6,238 nt of DNA from Alkalibacterium iburiense (GTDB taxonomy: Bacteria; Bacillota; Bacilli; Lactobacillales; Carnobacteriaceae_A), in contig NZ_BAAACW010000154.1 of the NCBI RefSeq assembly GCF_039521845.1, positions 1 through 6,238 on the forward strand. The letters are read 5' to 3'. Below, one piece after another: positions 1 through 5,631 of the stretch. The notes beneath the pieces were generated by a model. It was not told the DNA's origin. It made no database searches and worked only from the letters and a program-made list of their open reading frames with translations. A program made the translations under genes and the position numbers. Position 1 is the stretch's first letter. The number at the start of each line of letters is the position of its first letter.

Positions 1-9
1 ATTTACCAG

Positions 10-24
10 ATAATCACTGATTAT
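10..24. repeat. AT-rich perfect inverted repeat
   Basis: Arms ATAATCA and TGATTAT are perfect reverse complements around a single central C. Read rightward, a T-rich stretch (TTATTTT) follows. It could be a protein-binding dyad or part of the 3' end of a gene left of the window. A one-base centre is too small for an RNA loop unless the innermost pairs open, so a DNA-binding dyad is the more natural reading. No function can be assigned. Confidence 0.35.
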
Positions 25-29
25 TTATT

Positions 30-161
30 TTACCCATTTATAGCCCTTAAAAAGGGTTTCTTTTTCAGCACCCTCTCAATTTGAGAAGGACTTTTTATTA
101 TGATTCCCTGATTAAAAACAGGAATAATGTAAGATTTGAAAGGGGCTTGGCCCTTGAGCAT
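30..161 (-). CDS. Doubtful small hypothetical protein (43 aa)
   Basis: A leftward open frame runs from an ATG at 159-161 to a TAA at 30-32. It encodes 43 residues beginning MLKGQAPFKS and ending in a basic stretch (RVLKKKPFLRAING). An AAAGG motif lies 11 nt upstream of the ATG, a slightly long spacing. The frame opens further upstream to a TTG at 222-224 inside the ytxH gene (64 aa), but that start has no Shine-Dalgarno sequence. I recognise no domain. The frame lies in DNA rich in inverted repeats, which could equally be a 3' untranslated region of the hit-ytxH transcript. Treat it as a possible small third gene or a chance ORF. Confidence 0.22.
   Translation of the reverse strand: MLKGQAPFKSYIIPVFNQGIIIKSPSQIERVLKKKPFLRAING
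42..65 (+). terminator. Possible rightward intrinsic terminator
   Basis: AGCCCTT (42-48) pairs with AAGGGTT (52-58), seven pairs including one G-U, around an AAA loop. The tail TC plus TTTTT (59-65) follows. This would end transcription of a rightward gene lying left of the window and converging on the hit-ytxH operon. The stem is short and the small-loop geometry is not ideal, so it is only a candidate. It also overlaps the doubtful small leftward ORF at 30-161. Confidence 0.4.
139..157 (-). terminator. GC-rich hairpin after ytxH, weak terminator candidate
   Basis: Read leftward, AAGGGC pairs with GCCCCTT around CAA with one bulged C, about 30 nt after the ytxH stop codon. The bases after it (TCAAATCTT) are only mildly T-rich. 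It could therefore be a weak terminator or an mRNA-stabilising 3' hairpin for the hit-ytxH transcript. No better leftward terminator is visible in the window. Confidence 0.3.
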
Positions 162-183
162 AAGTGTTTCTACCTTTAGAAAA

Positions 184-540
184 TTAATGAGATGATTGAG
201 AAAGAGTATCCGCAGTTTTTTCAACTTCGGCTTGAATTTTCTCTGTCTTGTTTTGAATACGTCTCATTCTGGGTTCAGCTTCATATTGGAACTCTGAAAC
301 TGTGGATTGTATGTCCGTCATAAATTCATTCTGAACAAATTTTGCTTCATTGGTTAAAGTGCTGATTGAATGCTTCAAATCATTCACTTTATCCGTTACA
401 TCTTGAACATGGCGATTCGTTTCGTCTATATAGTCTTTAAGATAATCTTGATTTTCTTTACCTGAACGCGGTGTTTTAACCAGTCCGTATATTCCACCGA
501 CCACCAGTCCAGATAAACTGCCTAGTAAGAAATGTTTCAT
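184..540 (-). CDS. YtxH-domain membrane/coiled-coil protein
   Basis: A 118-residue protein. Residues 4-22 (FLLGSLSGLVVGGIYGLVK) form a glycine-rich membrane segment followed by TPRSGKE, the typical N-terminal signature of YtxH-like proteins such as B. subtilis YhaH and YtxH. Residues about 33-112 are hydrophilic, rich in E, K, Q, D and T, and probably a long helix or coiled coil. The start is the ATG at 538-540, preceded at 7 nt by AAGGAGGG. The frame extends 7 codons further into hit but without comparable ribosome-binding support. The Shine-Dalgarno overlaps the TAA stop of hit and only 13 nt separate the genes, so the two are surely co-transcribed and probably translationally coupled. Family members are small membrane-associated proteins, often stress-related; the molecular function is unknown. 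A hit-yhaH neighbourhood is known from Bacillus. Confidence 0.85.
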   Translation of the reverse strand: MKHFLLGSLSGLVVGGIYGLVKTPRSGKENQDYLKDYIDETNRHVQDVTDKVNDLKHSISTLTNEAKFVQNEFMTDIQSTVSEFQYEAEPRMRRIQNKTEKIQAEVEKTADTLSQSSH

Positions 541-553
541 AGTGTTGCCCTCC

Positions 554-988
554 TTATTCATTTTTCAATGCGTGTTTAATAGCTGCTTGTACTTCATCTA
601 ACTCTTCATCTGAATAGGCGTCAGATTGCTCGATCCACTTTAATCCAAAGCCGTCAGAAACTTTTGAATACCTTGGAAGCAAATGAACATGGGCATGAAA
701 GACACTTTGAGAAGCAATTTCCTCACTATTCATCAGCATGTTTAATCCTCCACAGTCAGGATGTGCATTCTTAACAGCACGTGCAATGGCCGGAATACGA
801 GAAAAGAGGACAGATGCTTGATCATCCGTAAATTCTAATAGGTTTCTAACATGTTCTTTTGCGATAACCAGAGTATGTCCTTTGGTAACTTGAGAAATAT
901 CTAGAAAAGCTAGCACATCATCGTCTTCGTAGACCTTTCTTGAAGGGATATCCCCATTAATAATTTTACAAAAAATACACTCACTCAT
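554..988 (-). CDS. hit: HIT-family (HINT-like) nucleotide hydrolase
   Basis: A 144-residue cytoplasmic protein of the histidine triad superfamily, full length for the family. The triad is HAHVHLL, with H98, H100 and H102; by family knowledge the middle histidine (H100) is the nucleophile that forms the nucleotidyl intermediate. The N-terminus SECIFCKI has the C4-x-x-C7 pair that binds zinc in Bacillus-type Hit proteins. Also typical are GDIPSRKVYEDDDVLAFLDI, KGHTLVIAKEH and the NMLMNSEEIASQSVFHAHVH strand. The family hydrolyses purine nucleoside phosphoramidates and related AMP conjugates; the physiological substrate is unclear. The ATG at 986-988 follows AGAGGG at 5 nt. Divergent hit and ecsA next to each other is a well-known Bacilli arrangement. 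Confidence 0.95.
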   Translation of the reverse strand: MSECIFCKIINGDIPSRKVYEDDDVLAFLDISQVTKGHTLVIAKEHVRNLLEFTDDQASVLFSRIPAIARAVKNAHPDCGGLNMLMNSEEIASQSVFHAHVHLLPRYSKVSDGFGLKWIEQSDAYSDEELDEVQAAIKHALKNE

Positions 989-1006
989 ATAATCCCTCTT
1001 TCATGA

Positions 1007-1028
1007 ACAGTTTATATGTACAGTTTAT
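1007..1028. repeat. Direct repeat ACAGTTTAT x2 at the hit promoter
   Basis: ACAGTTTAT occurs at 1007-1015 and again at 1020-1028, identical over 9 bp with a 13-bp period. The first copy covers most of the proposed -10 box of hit and the second lies in its spacer. The layout would suit a regulator that binds direct repeats, but no such regulator is identified here and chance remains possible in AT-rich DNA. Confidence 0.4.
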
Positions 1029-1040
1029 CACAGAAAACAA
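1011..1040 (-). promoter_or_regulatory. Probable promoter of hit-ytxH
   Basis: On the minus strand, TTGTTT (complement of 1035-1040) and TATAAA (complement of 1011-1016) are separated by 18 bp, a reasonable sigma-A match. The predicted start near 1004 leaves a leader of about 16 nt that contains the hit Shine-Dalgarno. A 9-bp direct repeat overlaps this promoter (see the repeat entry at 1007-1028). Confidence 0.45.
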
Positions 1041-1088
1041 ATAAATAATAAAAGAAAGCTTAATTCATCTTTTTGCAAATTAAAGTTA

Positions 1089-1097
1089 TGGTAAAAT
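1089..1097 (+). promoter_or_regulatory. Extended -10 promoter for ecsA-ecsB-dat
   Basis: TG (1089-1090), one base, then TAAAAT (1092-1097) gives an extended -10 element 31 bases before the ecsA start codon. No good -35 is visible at 16-18 bp upstream, where the sequence is T-rich, which is common for extended -10 promoters. Transcription would start near 1104, leaving a short leader with the AAAGGAAGGA ribosome-binding site at 1111-1120. Confidence 0.55.
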
Positions 1098-1128
1098 AAA
1101 GCTATCAGTCAAAGGAAGGACAAATGGA

Positions 1129-1869
1129 ATGAGCTTATCAGTTAAAGAGTTAACAGGAGGGTACAGTCGTATACCCGTTTTAAAGAATATCAGTTTTGAG
1201 ATAGAAGATGGAGAATTGGTCGGTTTAATTGGTTTAAATGGCGCAGGTAAAAGTACAACTATTAAACATGTGATGGGGCTATTAAAACCTTTTGAAGGGG
1301 ATATTCGTTTAGATGGTCAAACAGTAGATGAAGCCCCAGATACATACCGAAAAAAAATAGGGTTTATCCCCGAAACACCGTTGTTGTATGAAGAATTGAC
1401 TTTAAGAGAGCACATAGAAATCACAGCTTTAGCTTACGATATCAAAAAGGATGAGGCTTTTAAAAGAGCTGAACTCTTATTGCAACTTTTTCGTTTAACC
1501 GATCGTCTGGATTGGTTTCCGAGCGACTTTTCAAAAGGAATGAAGCAAAAGGTTATGATTTTGTGTGCTTTTATTACAGAACCCTCTTTATATATTATTG
1601 ATGAGCCTTTCGTAGGCTTGGATCCATTAGCTATTAGAGACTTGATTCAACTAATAGAAGAAAAAAAGAATAATGGCGCGTCTATTTTAATGTCCACACA
1701 CGTCTTAGCTAACGCAGAGCGTATTTGTGACCGATTTCTTATCATTGATGAAGGAAAGATATACGCACAAGGGACGCTAAATGAATTGCATCAACAATTT
1801 AACATGCCAAATGCCACATTAGATGAGATGTATGCCACATTAGCCGATAAAGAAGGGTTTATGCAATGA
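1129..1869 (+). CDS. ecsA: EcsA, ABC transporter ATP-binding protein
   Basis: A 246-residue cytoplasmic ATPase subunit that partners EcsB. Visible motifs: Walker A GLNGAGKST (35-43, K41); Q-loop region IPETPLLYEELT (80-91) with glutamate at 82 where most ABC ATPases have glutamine, as I recall for EcsA proteins; degenerate signature FSKGMKQK (134-141) in place of LSGGQ; Walker B LYIIDEP (154-160, E159 catalytic); D-loop GLDP (163-166); H-loop histidine H191 in STH. The ATG at 1129 follows AAAGGAAGGA at 8 nt. Known roles: in B. subtilis, ecs mutants are impaired in secretion, competence and RasP intramembrane proteolysis; the streptococcal and enterococcal homologue (PptAB) exports peptide pheromones. 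A 12-bp in-frame direct repeat lies near the 3' end. The gene overlaps ecsB by 4 nt. Confidence 0.95.
   Translation: MSLSVKELTGGYSRIPVLKNISFEIEDGELVGLIGLNGAGKSTTIKHVMGLLKPFEGDIRLDGQTVDEAPDTYRKKIGFIPETPLLYEELTLREHIEITALAYDIKKDEAFKRAELLLQLFRLTDRLDWFPSDFSKGMKQKVMILCAFITEPSLYIIDEPFVGLDPLAIRDLIQLIEEKKNNGASILMSTHVLANAERICDRFLIIDEGKIYAQGTLNELHQQFNMPNATLDEMYATLADKEGFMQ
1811..1843 (+). repeat. In-frame 12-bp direct repeat in the ecsA 3' end
   Basis: ATGCCACATTAG occurs at 1811-1822 and 1832-1843, a period of 21 bp, so the copies are in the same reading frame. They encode the heptad-like pair ATLDEMY / ATLADKE near the EcsA C-terminus. This may be a small tandem duplication that has partly diverged, or chance in a helical tail. 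Confidence 0.5.
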
Positions 1870-3074
1870 ATATAACTCATTTGTTTCAAAAAAGAAAAAG
1901 TATTTACTACAAGAGATTATCGAAGTTTTTAAAATACATTTTAAACGACCACTTTGTCTTAGCCCTTTTGTTATTAGTTGGCGCTTTAGGATTTACGTAT
2001 TCAGAATATATTGAAACAGTGTCTTCAGGAGCTGTTCTGCCACGTGTAGTCTTACTCCTATTGATTGTAGGAATATTGCCTTTAGGAAGGATAAGAACAT
2101 TGATAGAACCAGCCGATACGTTGTTTCTATTGCCTAAAGAAGAAGAGCTAAACCGTGTGATGTTTGCTCATCTGAGACATTCTTTGCTATTCTTTTCAAT
2201 CATGATAAGTATAATTGGGTTCATGTCTATCCCACTTTTAGCTGCAACAAACGAGTGGAACACCTTATTAAATGTCTATTGGATTGGAACATTGATTGTA
2301 TGGAAATCAACCTATTTGCTTTTGAATTACAACTATTTTAAAGAATATTCAGATAAAAGGCAGCGCTACTTGAGTTTGACTGTTGCTTTGTCATCAGTAC
2401 TCGGTCTCTCTGTTTCACTATTTTACTCCATGCTTTTGGGTCTTGTTTTCTCAGTCATTACGCTCATTAGTTATATATGGGGGATCTTTTATAAAGAACA
2501 AAGAACAGGATGGAATTGGGAGAATCTCATCCAGTCTGAAAAGAAAAGAGTCCAAGGAATCTATAGACTCATTAATTTATTTGTAGAAACACCTTACCAA
2601 AGTAATAAAGTCAGACGTTTTAAAGTATTAGATTGGTTCATTAAGTCTCTTAAAGCAGATGACACGCCTTATACTTTTTACTTGGCTCGAGTCTTTGTCC
2701 GCAATACTGCTTTTAGCGGATTGTATCTCCGTTTAGCAATCATAGCAGGACTGTTTATTTACTTTACAGACAGTGTCCTCATCAATATACTGATGAGTGT
2801 CCTATTTTTATACTTAATTGGCTTTCAATTACTTCCTCTCAAGCAAATTATTCAACAATCGATCACTTTTAAATTGTATCCCGGGTCAGATACTGATAAA
2901 ATAAAAGCTATTCAAAAACTATTACTTTATTTATTGAGTATAGTGGCTGTACTTTTTGCAATTGTATCATTTAATGGCGAATGGGAATCTGTACTCATGA
3001 CTTTAGTGGCCAATGCACTGTTTGTAGCTGGCTTTGTCTATGTCTACTCGCCTAAACGCCTATCCAGTGTTTAA
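1866..3074 (+). CDS. ecsB: EcsB, ABC transporter membrane subunit
   Basis: A 402-residue polytopic membrane protein, close to the usual EcsB length. Hydrophobic segments lie at about 30-46, 58-75, 105-126, 134-153, 168-188, 190-207, 284-302, 303-322, 351-369 and 376-395. Between segments two and three is LIEPADTLFLLPKEEE (79-94), the conserved EcsB-type loop. A long cytoplasmic stretch (about 208-270, GWNWENLIQSEKKR to VRRFKVLDWFIKSL) also matches the family pattern. The ATG at 1866 overlaps the ecsA stop in an ATGA junction, with AGAAGGG 8 nt upstream, so translation is coupled to ecsA. With EcsA it should form the exporter; the substrate (peptides, pheromones or another amphipathic compound) is inferred from homologues, not visible here. 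Confidence 0.93.
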   Translation: MNITHLFQKRKSIYYKRLSKFLKYILNDHFVLALLLLVGALGFTYSEYIETVSSGAVLPRVVLLLLIVGILPLGRIRTLIEPADTLFLLPKEEELNRVMFAHLRHSLLFFSIMISIIGFMSIPLLAATNEWNTLLNVYWIGTLIVWKSTYLLLNYNYFKEYSDKRQRYLSLTVALSSVLGLSVSLFYSMLLGLVFSVITLISYIWGIFYKEQRTGWNWENLIQSEKKRVQGIYRLINLFVETPYQSNKVRRFKVLDWFIKSLKADDTPYTFYLARVFVRNTAFSGLYLRLAIIAGLFIYFTDSVLINILMSVLFLYLIGFQLLPLKQIIQQSITFKLYPGSDTDKIKAIQKLLLYLLSIVAVLFAIVSFNGEWESVLMTLVANALFVAGFVYVYSPKRLSSV

Positions 3075-3090
3075 ACTAGGGGGACTGAAG

Positions 3091-3945
3091 ATGAAAGTGA
3101 TATGGAATAACAAAATTGTTGATCATGAAGAAGTTGTTATTAACCCTGAAGATAGAGGCTATCAATTTGGTGACGGCGTTTATGAGGTTATTCGTGCCTA
3201 TAATCACATTTATTTTTGTTTAGATGAACATATCAATCGCTTATATTCAAGTGCCAATAAGATTGAATTGACTATTCCTTATTCTAAAGAGGAAATAAAA
3301 ACCTTAGCTAATCAGCTTTTAAAAGAATCAAATATTTCTACGGGAGATTTATATTTACAGATTACACGTGGCATATCTTCTCCCCGTAATCATACCTATC
3401 CAGATGTAGCTGTATTGCCCTCATTAACAGGCAAAGCAAATGAAATTATTCGGAACACAGAGAAATTAACCAATGGAATAAAAACGTCTATAGAAGAAGA
3501 TATCCGATGGTTAAGATGTGATATAAAAATGATTTCTCTTCTAGGTAATATTATGCTTAAACATGAAGCGCATAAAAAAGGGGCGGAAGAAGCTATCTTA
3601 CATCGCGAGGGTATCATTACCGAGGGATCCTCTTCTAATGTAGGGATAGTGAAGGACGGAGTGATTTATACTCATCCTGATAGTCACTTCATTCTTCCTG
3701 GTATAACTAAGCTCGTATTAAAAAGATGTGCACATGCCTTAGGTATTCCGATGTCTGAAGAGTCGTTTACACTAGATGACCTAAAAGAAGCAGACGAAGT
3801 GTTCTGTACCAGTACCACATTAGAAATCATGCCAGTTAATCAAGTGGACAATTGGACGTATAGTGTGACAGATGATTCGATTGTAAGAAGGCTGCAGAGA
3901 GCCTATGAAAAGGAAATAGAGAAACAATGTGGACCCCTTTTATAG
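3091..3945 (+). CDS. dat: D-amino-acid aminotransferase, PLP fold type IV
   Basis: A 284-residue cytoplasmic enzyme that interconverts D-alanine plus 2-oxoglutarate and pyruvate plus D-glutamate, supplying D-amino acids for peptidoglycan. The PLP lysine is K146 in CDIKMISLLGN. Residues matching the Bacillus enzyme are Y31 (GDGVYEVIRAY), R99 and H101 (the R-x-H pair that binds the substrate carboxylate), E178 (ITEGSSSN) and L202 in the ILPGIT loop. The R-x-H pair favours D-amino-acid transaminase over branched-chain aminotransferase or aminodeoxychorismate lyase. The start is the ATG at 3091, with AGGGGG 7 nt upstream; an in-frame start 19 codons earlier would lie inside ecsB. Only 16 nt follow the ecsB stop, so the gene is almost certainly in the ecs operon. 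Elsewhere in Bacilli dat often sits beside pepV, so this placement is notable. Confidence 0.92.
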   Translation: MKVIWNNKIVDHEEVVINPEDRGYQFGDGVYEVIRAYNHIYFCLDEHINRLYSSANKIELTIPYSKEEIKTLANQLLKESNISTGDLYLQITRGISSPRNHTYPDVAVLPSLTGKANEIIRNTEKLTNGIKTSIEEDIRWLRCDIKMISLLGNIMLKHEAHKKGAEEAILHREGIITEGSSSNVGIVKDGVIYTHPDSHFILPGITKLVLKRCAHALGIPMSEESFTLDDLKEADEVFCTSTTLEIMPVNQVDNWTYSVTDDSIVRRLQRAYEKEIEKQCGPLL

Positions 3946-3960
3946 TGAGGGGTTCTTATA
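3931..3960 (+). terminator. Hairpin terminator overlapping the dat stop codon
   Basis: GGACCCCT (3931-3938) pairs with AGGGGTTC (3948-3955), eight pairs including one G-U, around a 9-nt loop that contains the TAG stop at 3943-3945. The tail TTATA is only partly T-rich, so termination may be incomplete. It marks the end of the ecsA-ecsB-dat operon. Confidence 0.55.
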
Positions 3961-3996
3961 AATAAAGACATTAAATGAAAAAGAACATGCATGCGC

Positions 3997-4025
3997 TTGA
4001 CGAGTTCACGAATTCTTCCTAAAAT
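3997..4025 (+). promoter_or_regulatory. Strong sigma-A promoter for ytmP-trmB
   Basis: TTGACG (3997-4002) and TAAAAT (4020-4025) are separated by exactly 17 bp, the best consensus match in the window. The predicted start near 4032 gives a leader of about 55 nt before the phosphotransferase ATG. It separates this transcription unit from the ecs-dat operon. Confidence 0.75.
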
Positions 4026-4086
4026 AGAAGATACATCAGTGTCTGTTTATTTCATGACTGAAGAAAATAAAAAGGATTGAGTACGT

Positions 4087-4869
4087 ATGGAGTTAGAGAG
4101 AGAAACGGGGTGGCAATTACATCCTATTGGTGGAGATACAGGTCAAGCATATATGGGCACTAAAGACGAAGAGAGATTATTTTTAAAAAGAAACTCTTCT
4201 CCTTTTCTAGCTGCATTATCCTTAGAAGGTATCTCACCTAAATTAGTTTGGACTAAGAGAATTGGTAACGGAGATGTCCTTGCTGCTCAAGAGTGGTGTA
4301 ATGGCAGAACCTTGTACAAAAAAGAGATGAATTCATCTGACGTTACTCAAATTGTCCAAAAAGTTCATTTGTCTAAAAGTCTAAAACGCATGTTGCATCG
4401 ATTAGGAGGAAAAGTGTGCTCTCCTATCGATTTTTACCGAGAATGTGTCGTAGGTTTAGATTCTGAATTAAGTCGTCTCCCAGTAATTGAACAGGCTATT
4501 CAATTTTTAAAGAATAATATACCGGAAGATATTGATTTAAGTGAAAAAGTTGTGTGTCACGGAGATATATCCCATAAAAATTTATTGCTTTCAAGTGAAG
4601 AGGACTTATTATTAGTTGACTGGGATTCTTCTTTATTAGCTGATCCGTTGTATGATATTAGTCAATTGTTAGAACGCTATATACCTTTTGAAGAATGGGA
4701 AGAATGGCTAAGTCAGTTTGATTATGTGAGTGAATCTAAAGAGTCGCTTTATTGGTATAGCATTCTGAATGTTTTACAAGATATCAAGACAGATTTTATA
4801 AAGAAAAATGAAAGACATTTAAATAAAAATTTAATTAAATTGAATGACTTATTAACCATTTATGAATGA
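4087..4869 (+). CDS. ytmP: YtmP-like APH/choline-kinase-fold phosphotransferase
   Basis: A 260-residue cytoplasmic kinase-fold protein. The N-lobe has a glycine-containing segment (PIGGDTGQAY, 13-22) and a putative ATP-binding lysine K34 in LFLKR. The C-lobe has the APH/choline kinase catalytic loop VVCHGDISHKNLLLS, with H158-G159-D160 (D160 the presumed catalytic aspartate) and N165. The metal-binding VDWD follows, with D178, as does the DPLYDIS helix. These residues are all intact, so it is probably an active phosphotransferase, but the substrate is unknown; the fold covers choline, ethanolamine, aminoglycosides and sugars. Gene pairing with trmB is typical of Bacilli (B. subtilis ytmP-ytmQ), and in streptococci it follows ecsAB. 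The ATG at 4087 has AAAGGA 10 nt upstream. I see no reason to read it as an antibiotic-resistance gene. Confidence 0.85.
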   Translation: MELERETGWQLHPIGGDTGQAYMGTKDEERLFLKRNSSPFLAALSLEGISPKLVWTKRIGNGDVLAAQEWCNGRTLYKKEMNSSDVTQIVQKVHLSKSLKRMLHRLGGKVCSPIDFYRECVVGLDSELSRLPVIEQAIQFLKNNIPEDIDLSEKVVCHGDISHKNLLLSSEEDLLLVDWDSSLLADPLYDISQLLERYIPFEEWEEWLSQFDYVSESKESLYWYSILNVLQDIKTDFIKKNERHLNKNLIKLNDLLTIYE

Positions 4870-4872
4870 GTA

Positions 4873-4901
4873 GGGACAGATGACCAATCTGTTCCTTTTT
4901 T
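4873..4901 (+). terminator. Intrinsic terminator between ytmP and trmB
   Basis: GGGACAGAT (4873-4881) pairs with ATCTGTTCC (4887-4895), nine pairs with one G-U, around the loop GACCA. Six T residues follow directly (4896-4901). It begins 3 nt after the ytmP stop and ends just before the trmB ribosome-binding site (4904-4912). No separate trmB promoter is evident in the gap, so trmB is probably transcribed by read-through, or from a promoter inside ytmP that I do not see. Confidence 0.8.
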
Positions 4902-4918
4902 ATGGAGGAGGGCATCAG

Positions 4919-5551
4919 GTGAGATTAAGACATAAACCTTATGCAAAAGAGAAAATACAAGAGTACCCCCACTATGTGGTCACTCAAGAAAAAACGATAA
5001 AAGGCAACTGGCTCAGCCGGTTTAATGAAAATAACCCTATTCATATTGAAATAGGATGTGGCAAAGGCCGCTTTATTATTGAGATGGCTAAGCGCTATCC
5101 AAACATTAATTTTATTGGAATCGAATTGCAAACAAGTGTCATCGTGACCGCATTAGAAAAACAGATTGAAGAAAAATTACCTAATTTACAGTTGCTTCAA
5201 GCTAATGCTAATGAACTAAGAGATTATTTTGAAGATGGTGAAGTTGATCGCATCTATCTGACCTTCTCGGATCCTTGGCCGAAGAATAGACATGAGAAAA
5301 GACGTTTAACGTATAAAGACTTCTTAACTATATACAAAGCCATCTTAAAACCTGAAGGAGAATTGCATTTCAAAACAGATAATCAAGGTTTATTTGAGTA
5401 TTCTCTAGTCAGCTTTTCTCAATTCGGTACGTTATTAAAAGAAGTCTATCTGGATCTTCATCAAACGGATCAGGAAAATGTTATGACTGAATTCGAAGAG
5501 AAGTTTTCTAAAAAAGGAAATCGAATCTGTAAAGCTGTACTCACTTTTTAA
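4919..5551 (+). CDS. trmB: tRNA (guanine-N7-)-methyltransferase TrmB
   Basis: A 210-residue cytoplasmic SAM-dependent enzyme that makes m7G46 in the variable loop of tRNAs. Motifs: the N-terminal RLRHKPYA signature; SAM-binding IEIGCGKGRF (43-52, with E44); GIEL with E69; NAN (95-97); the catalytic-site stretch SDPWPKNRHEKRRL (117-130, with D118); FKTDN (151-155); and TEFEEKFSKKGNRI (190-202), which binds substrate. I chose the GTG at 4919 because it puts RLRHKP at the N-terminus as in homologues, has GGAGG/GAGGG 6-10 nt upstream and gives a normal length. An in-frame ATG at 4880 would lie inside the preceding terminator hairpin and add an unconserved MTNLFLFYGGGHQ extension. Confidence 0.95.
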   Translation: MRLRHKPYAKEKIQEYPHYVVTQEKTIKGNWLSRFNENNPIHIEIGCGKGRFIIEMAKRYPNINFIGIELQTSVIVTALEKQIEEKLPNLQLLQANANELRDYFEDGEVDRIYLTFSDPWPKNRHEKRRLTYKDFLTIYKAILKPEGELHFKTDNQGLFEYSLVSFSQFGTLLKEVYLDLHQTDQENVMTEFEEKFSKKGNRICKAVLTF

Positions 5552-5556
5552 TACCT

Positions 5557-5590
5557 AGCCTGCATCCTGAACTGGATGCAGGCTTTTCTT
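5557..5590 (+). terminator. Strong intrinsic terminator of trmB
   Basis: GCCTGCATCC (5558-5567) pairs perfectly with GGATGCAGGC (5574-5583) around TGAACT. An A-T pair extends the stem and the tail TTTTCTT follows. It starts 6 nt after the trmB stop codon and closes the ytmP-trmB unit. Confidence 0.93.
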
Positions 5591-5620
5591 AAATAGAAAA
5601 ACCCTCACGAGGTGAGGGTT
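5591..5620 (-). terminator. Intrinsic terminator of the PepSY-like gene
   Basis: AACCCTCAC (5600-5608) pairs perfectly with GTGAGGGTT (5612-5620) around a 3-nt loop. Read leftward, the hairpin is followed by TTTCTATTT, and it begins 11 nt after the stop codon of the leftward gene. With the trmB terminator it insulates the two convergent genes. Confidence 0.85.
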
Positions 5621-5631
5621 AGACAATGGTC

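Noticed and set aside
1129..1869. EcsA degenerate signature (FSKGMKQ) and glutamate in the Q-loop as signs of an inactive ATPase
   Set aside because: Walker A, Walker B glutamate, D-loop and H-loop are intact, and I recall the same variations from EcsA-type proteins, so this looks like a family trait.
2383..2586. 67-codon rightward ORF inside ecsB
   Set aside because: It lies wholly within ecsB in another frame, has no convincing ribosome-binding site and no recognisable domain.
3034..3090. Earlier in-frame start for dat inside ecsB
   Set aside because: It adds 19 residues not typical of the family; the ATG at 3091 has AGGGGG at 7 nt and gives the normal length.
3396..3617. 73-codon leftward ORF inside dat
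   Set aside because: Antisense shadow of dat; low-complexity serine/isoleucine-rich product and no ribosome-binding site.
4087..4869. Aminoglycoside resistance phosphotransferase
   Set aside because: Only the shared kinase fold supports it; the pairing with trmB and the ecs neighbourhood point to the core YtmP-type family.
4880..4918. Upstream ATG for trmB giving a 13-residue N-terminal extension
   Set aside because: The ATG lies inside the terminator hairpin and lacks a ribosome-binding site; the GTG at 4919 places the conserved RLRHKP at the N-terminus.
4925..5131. 68-codon leftward ORF inside trmB
   Set aside because: Antisense to the conserved N-terminal half of trmB, with no features of its own.
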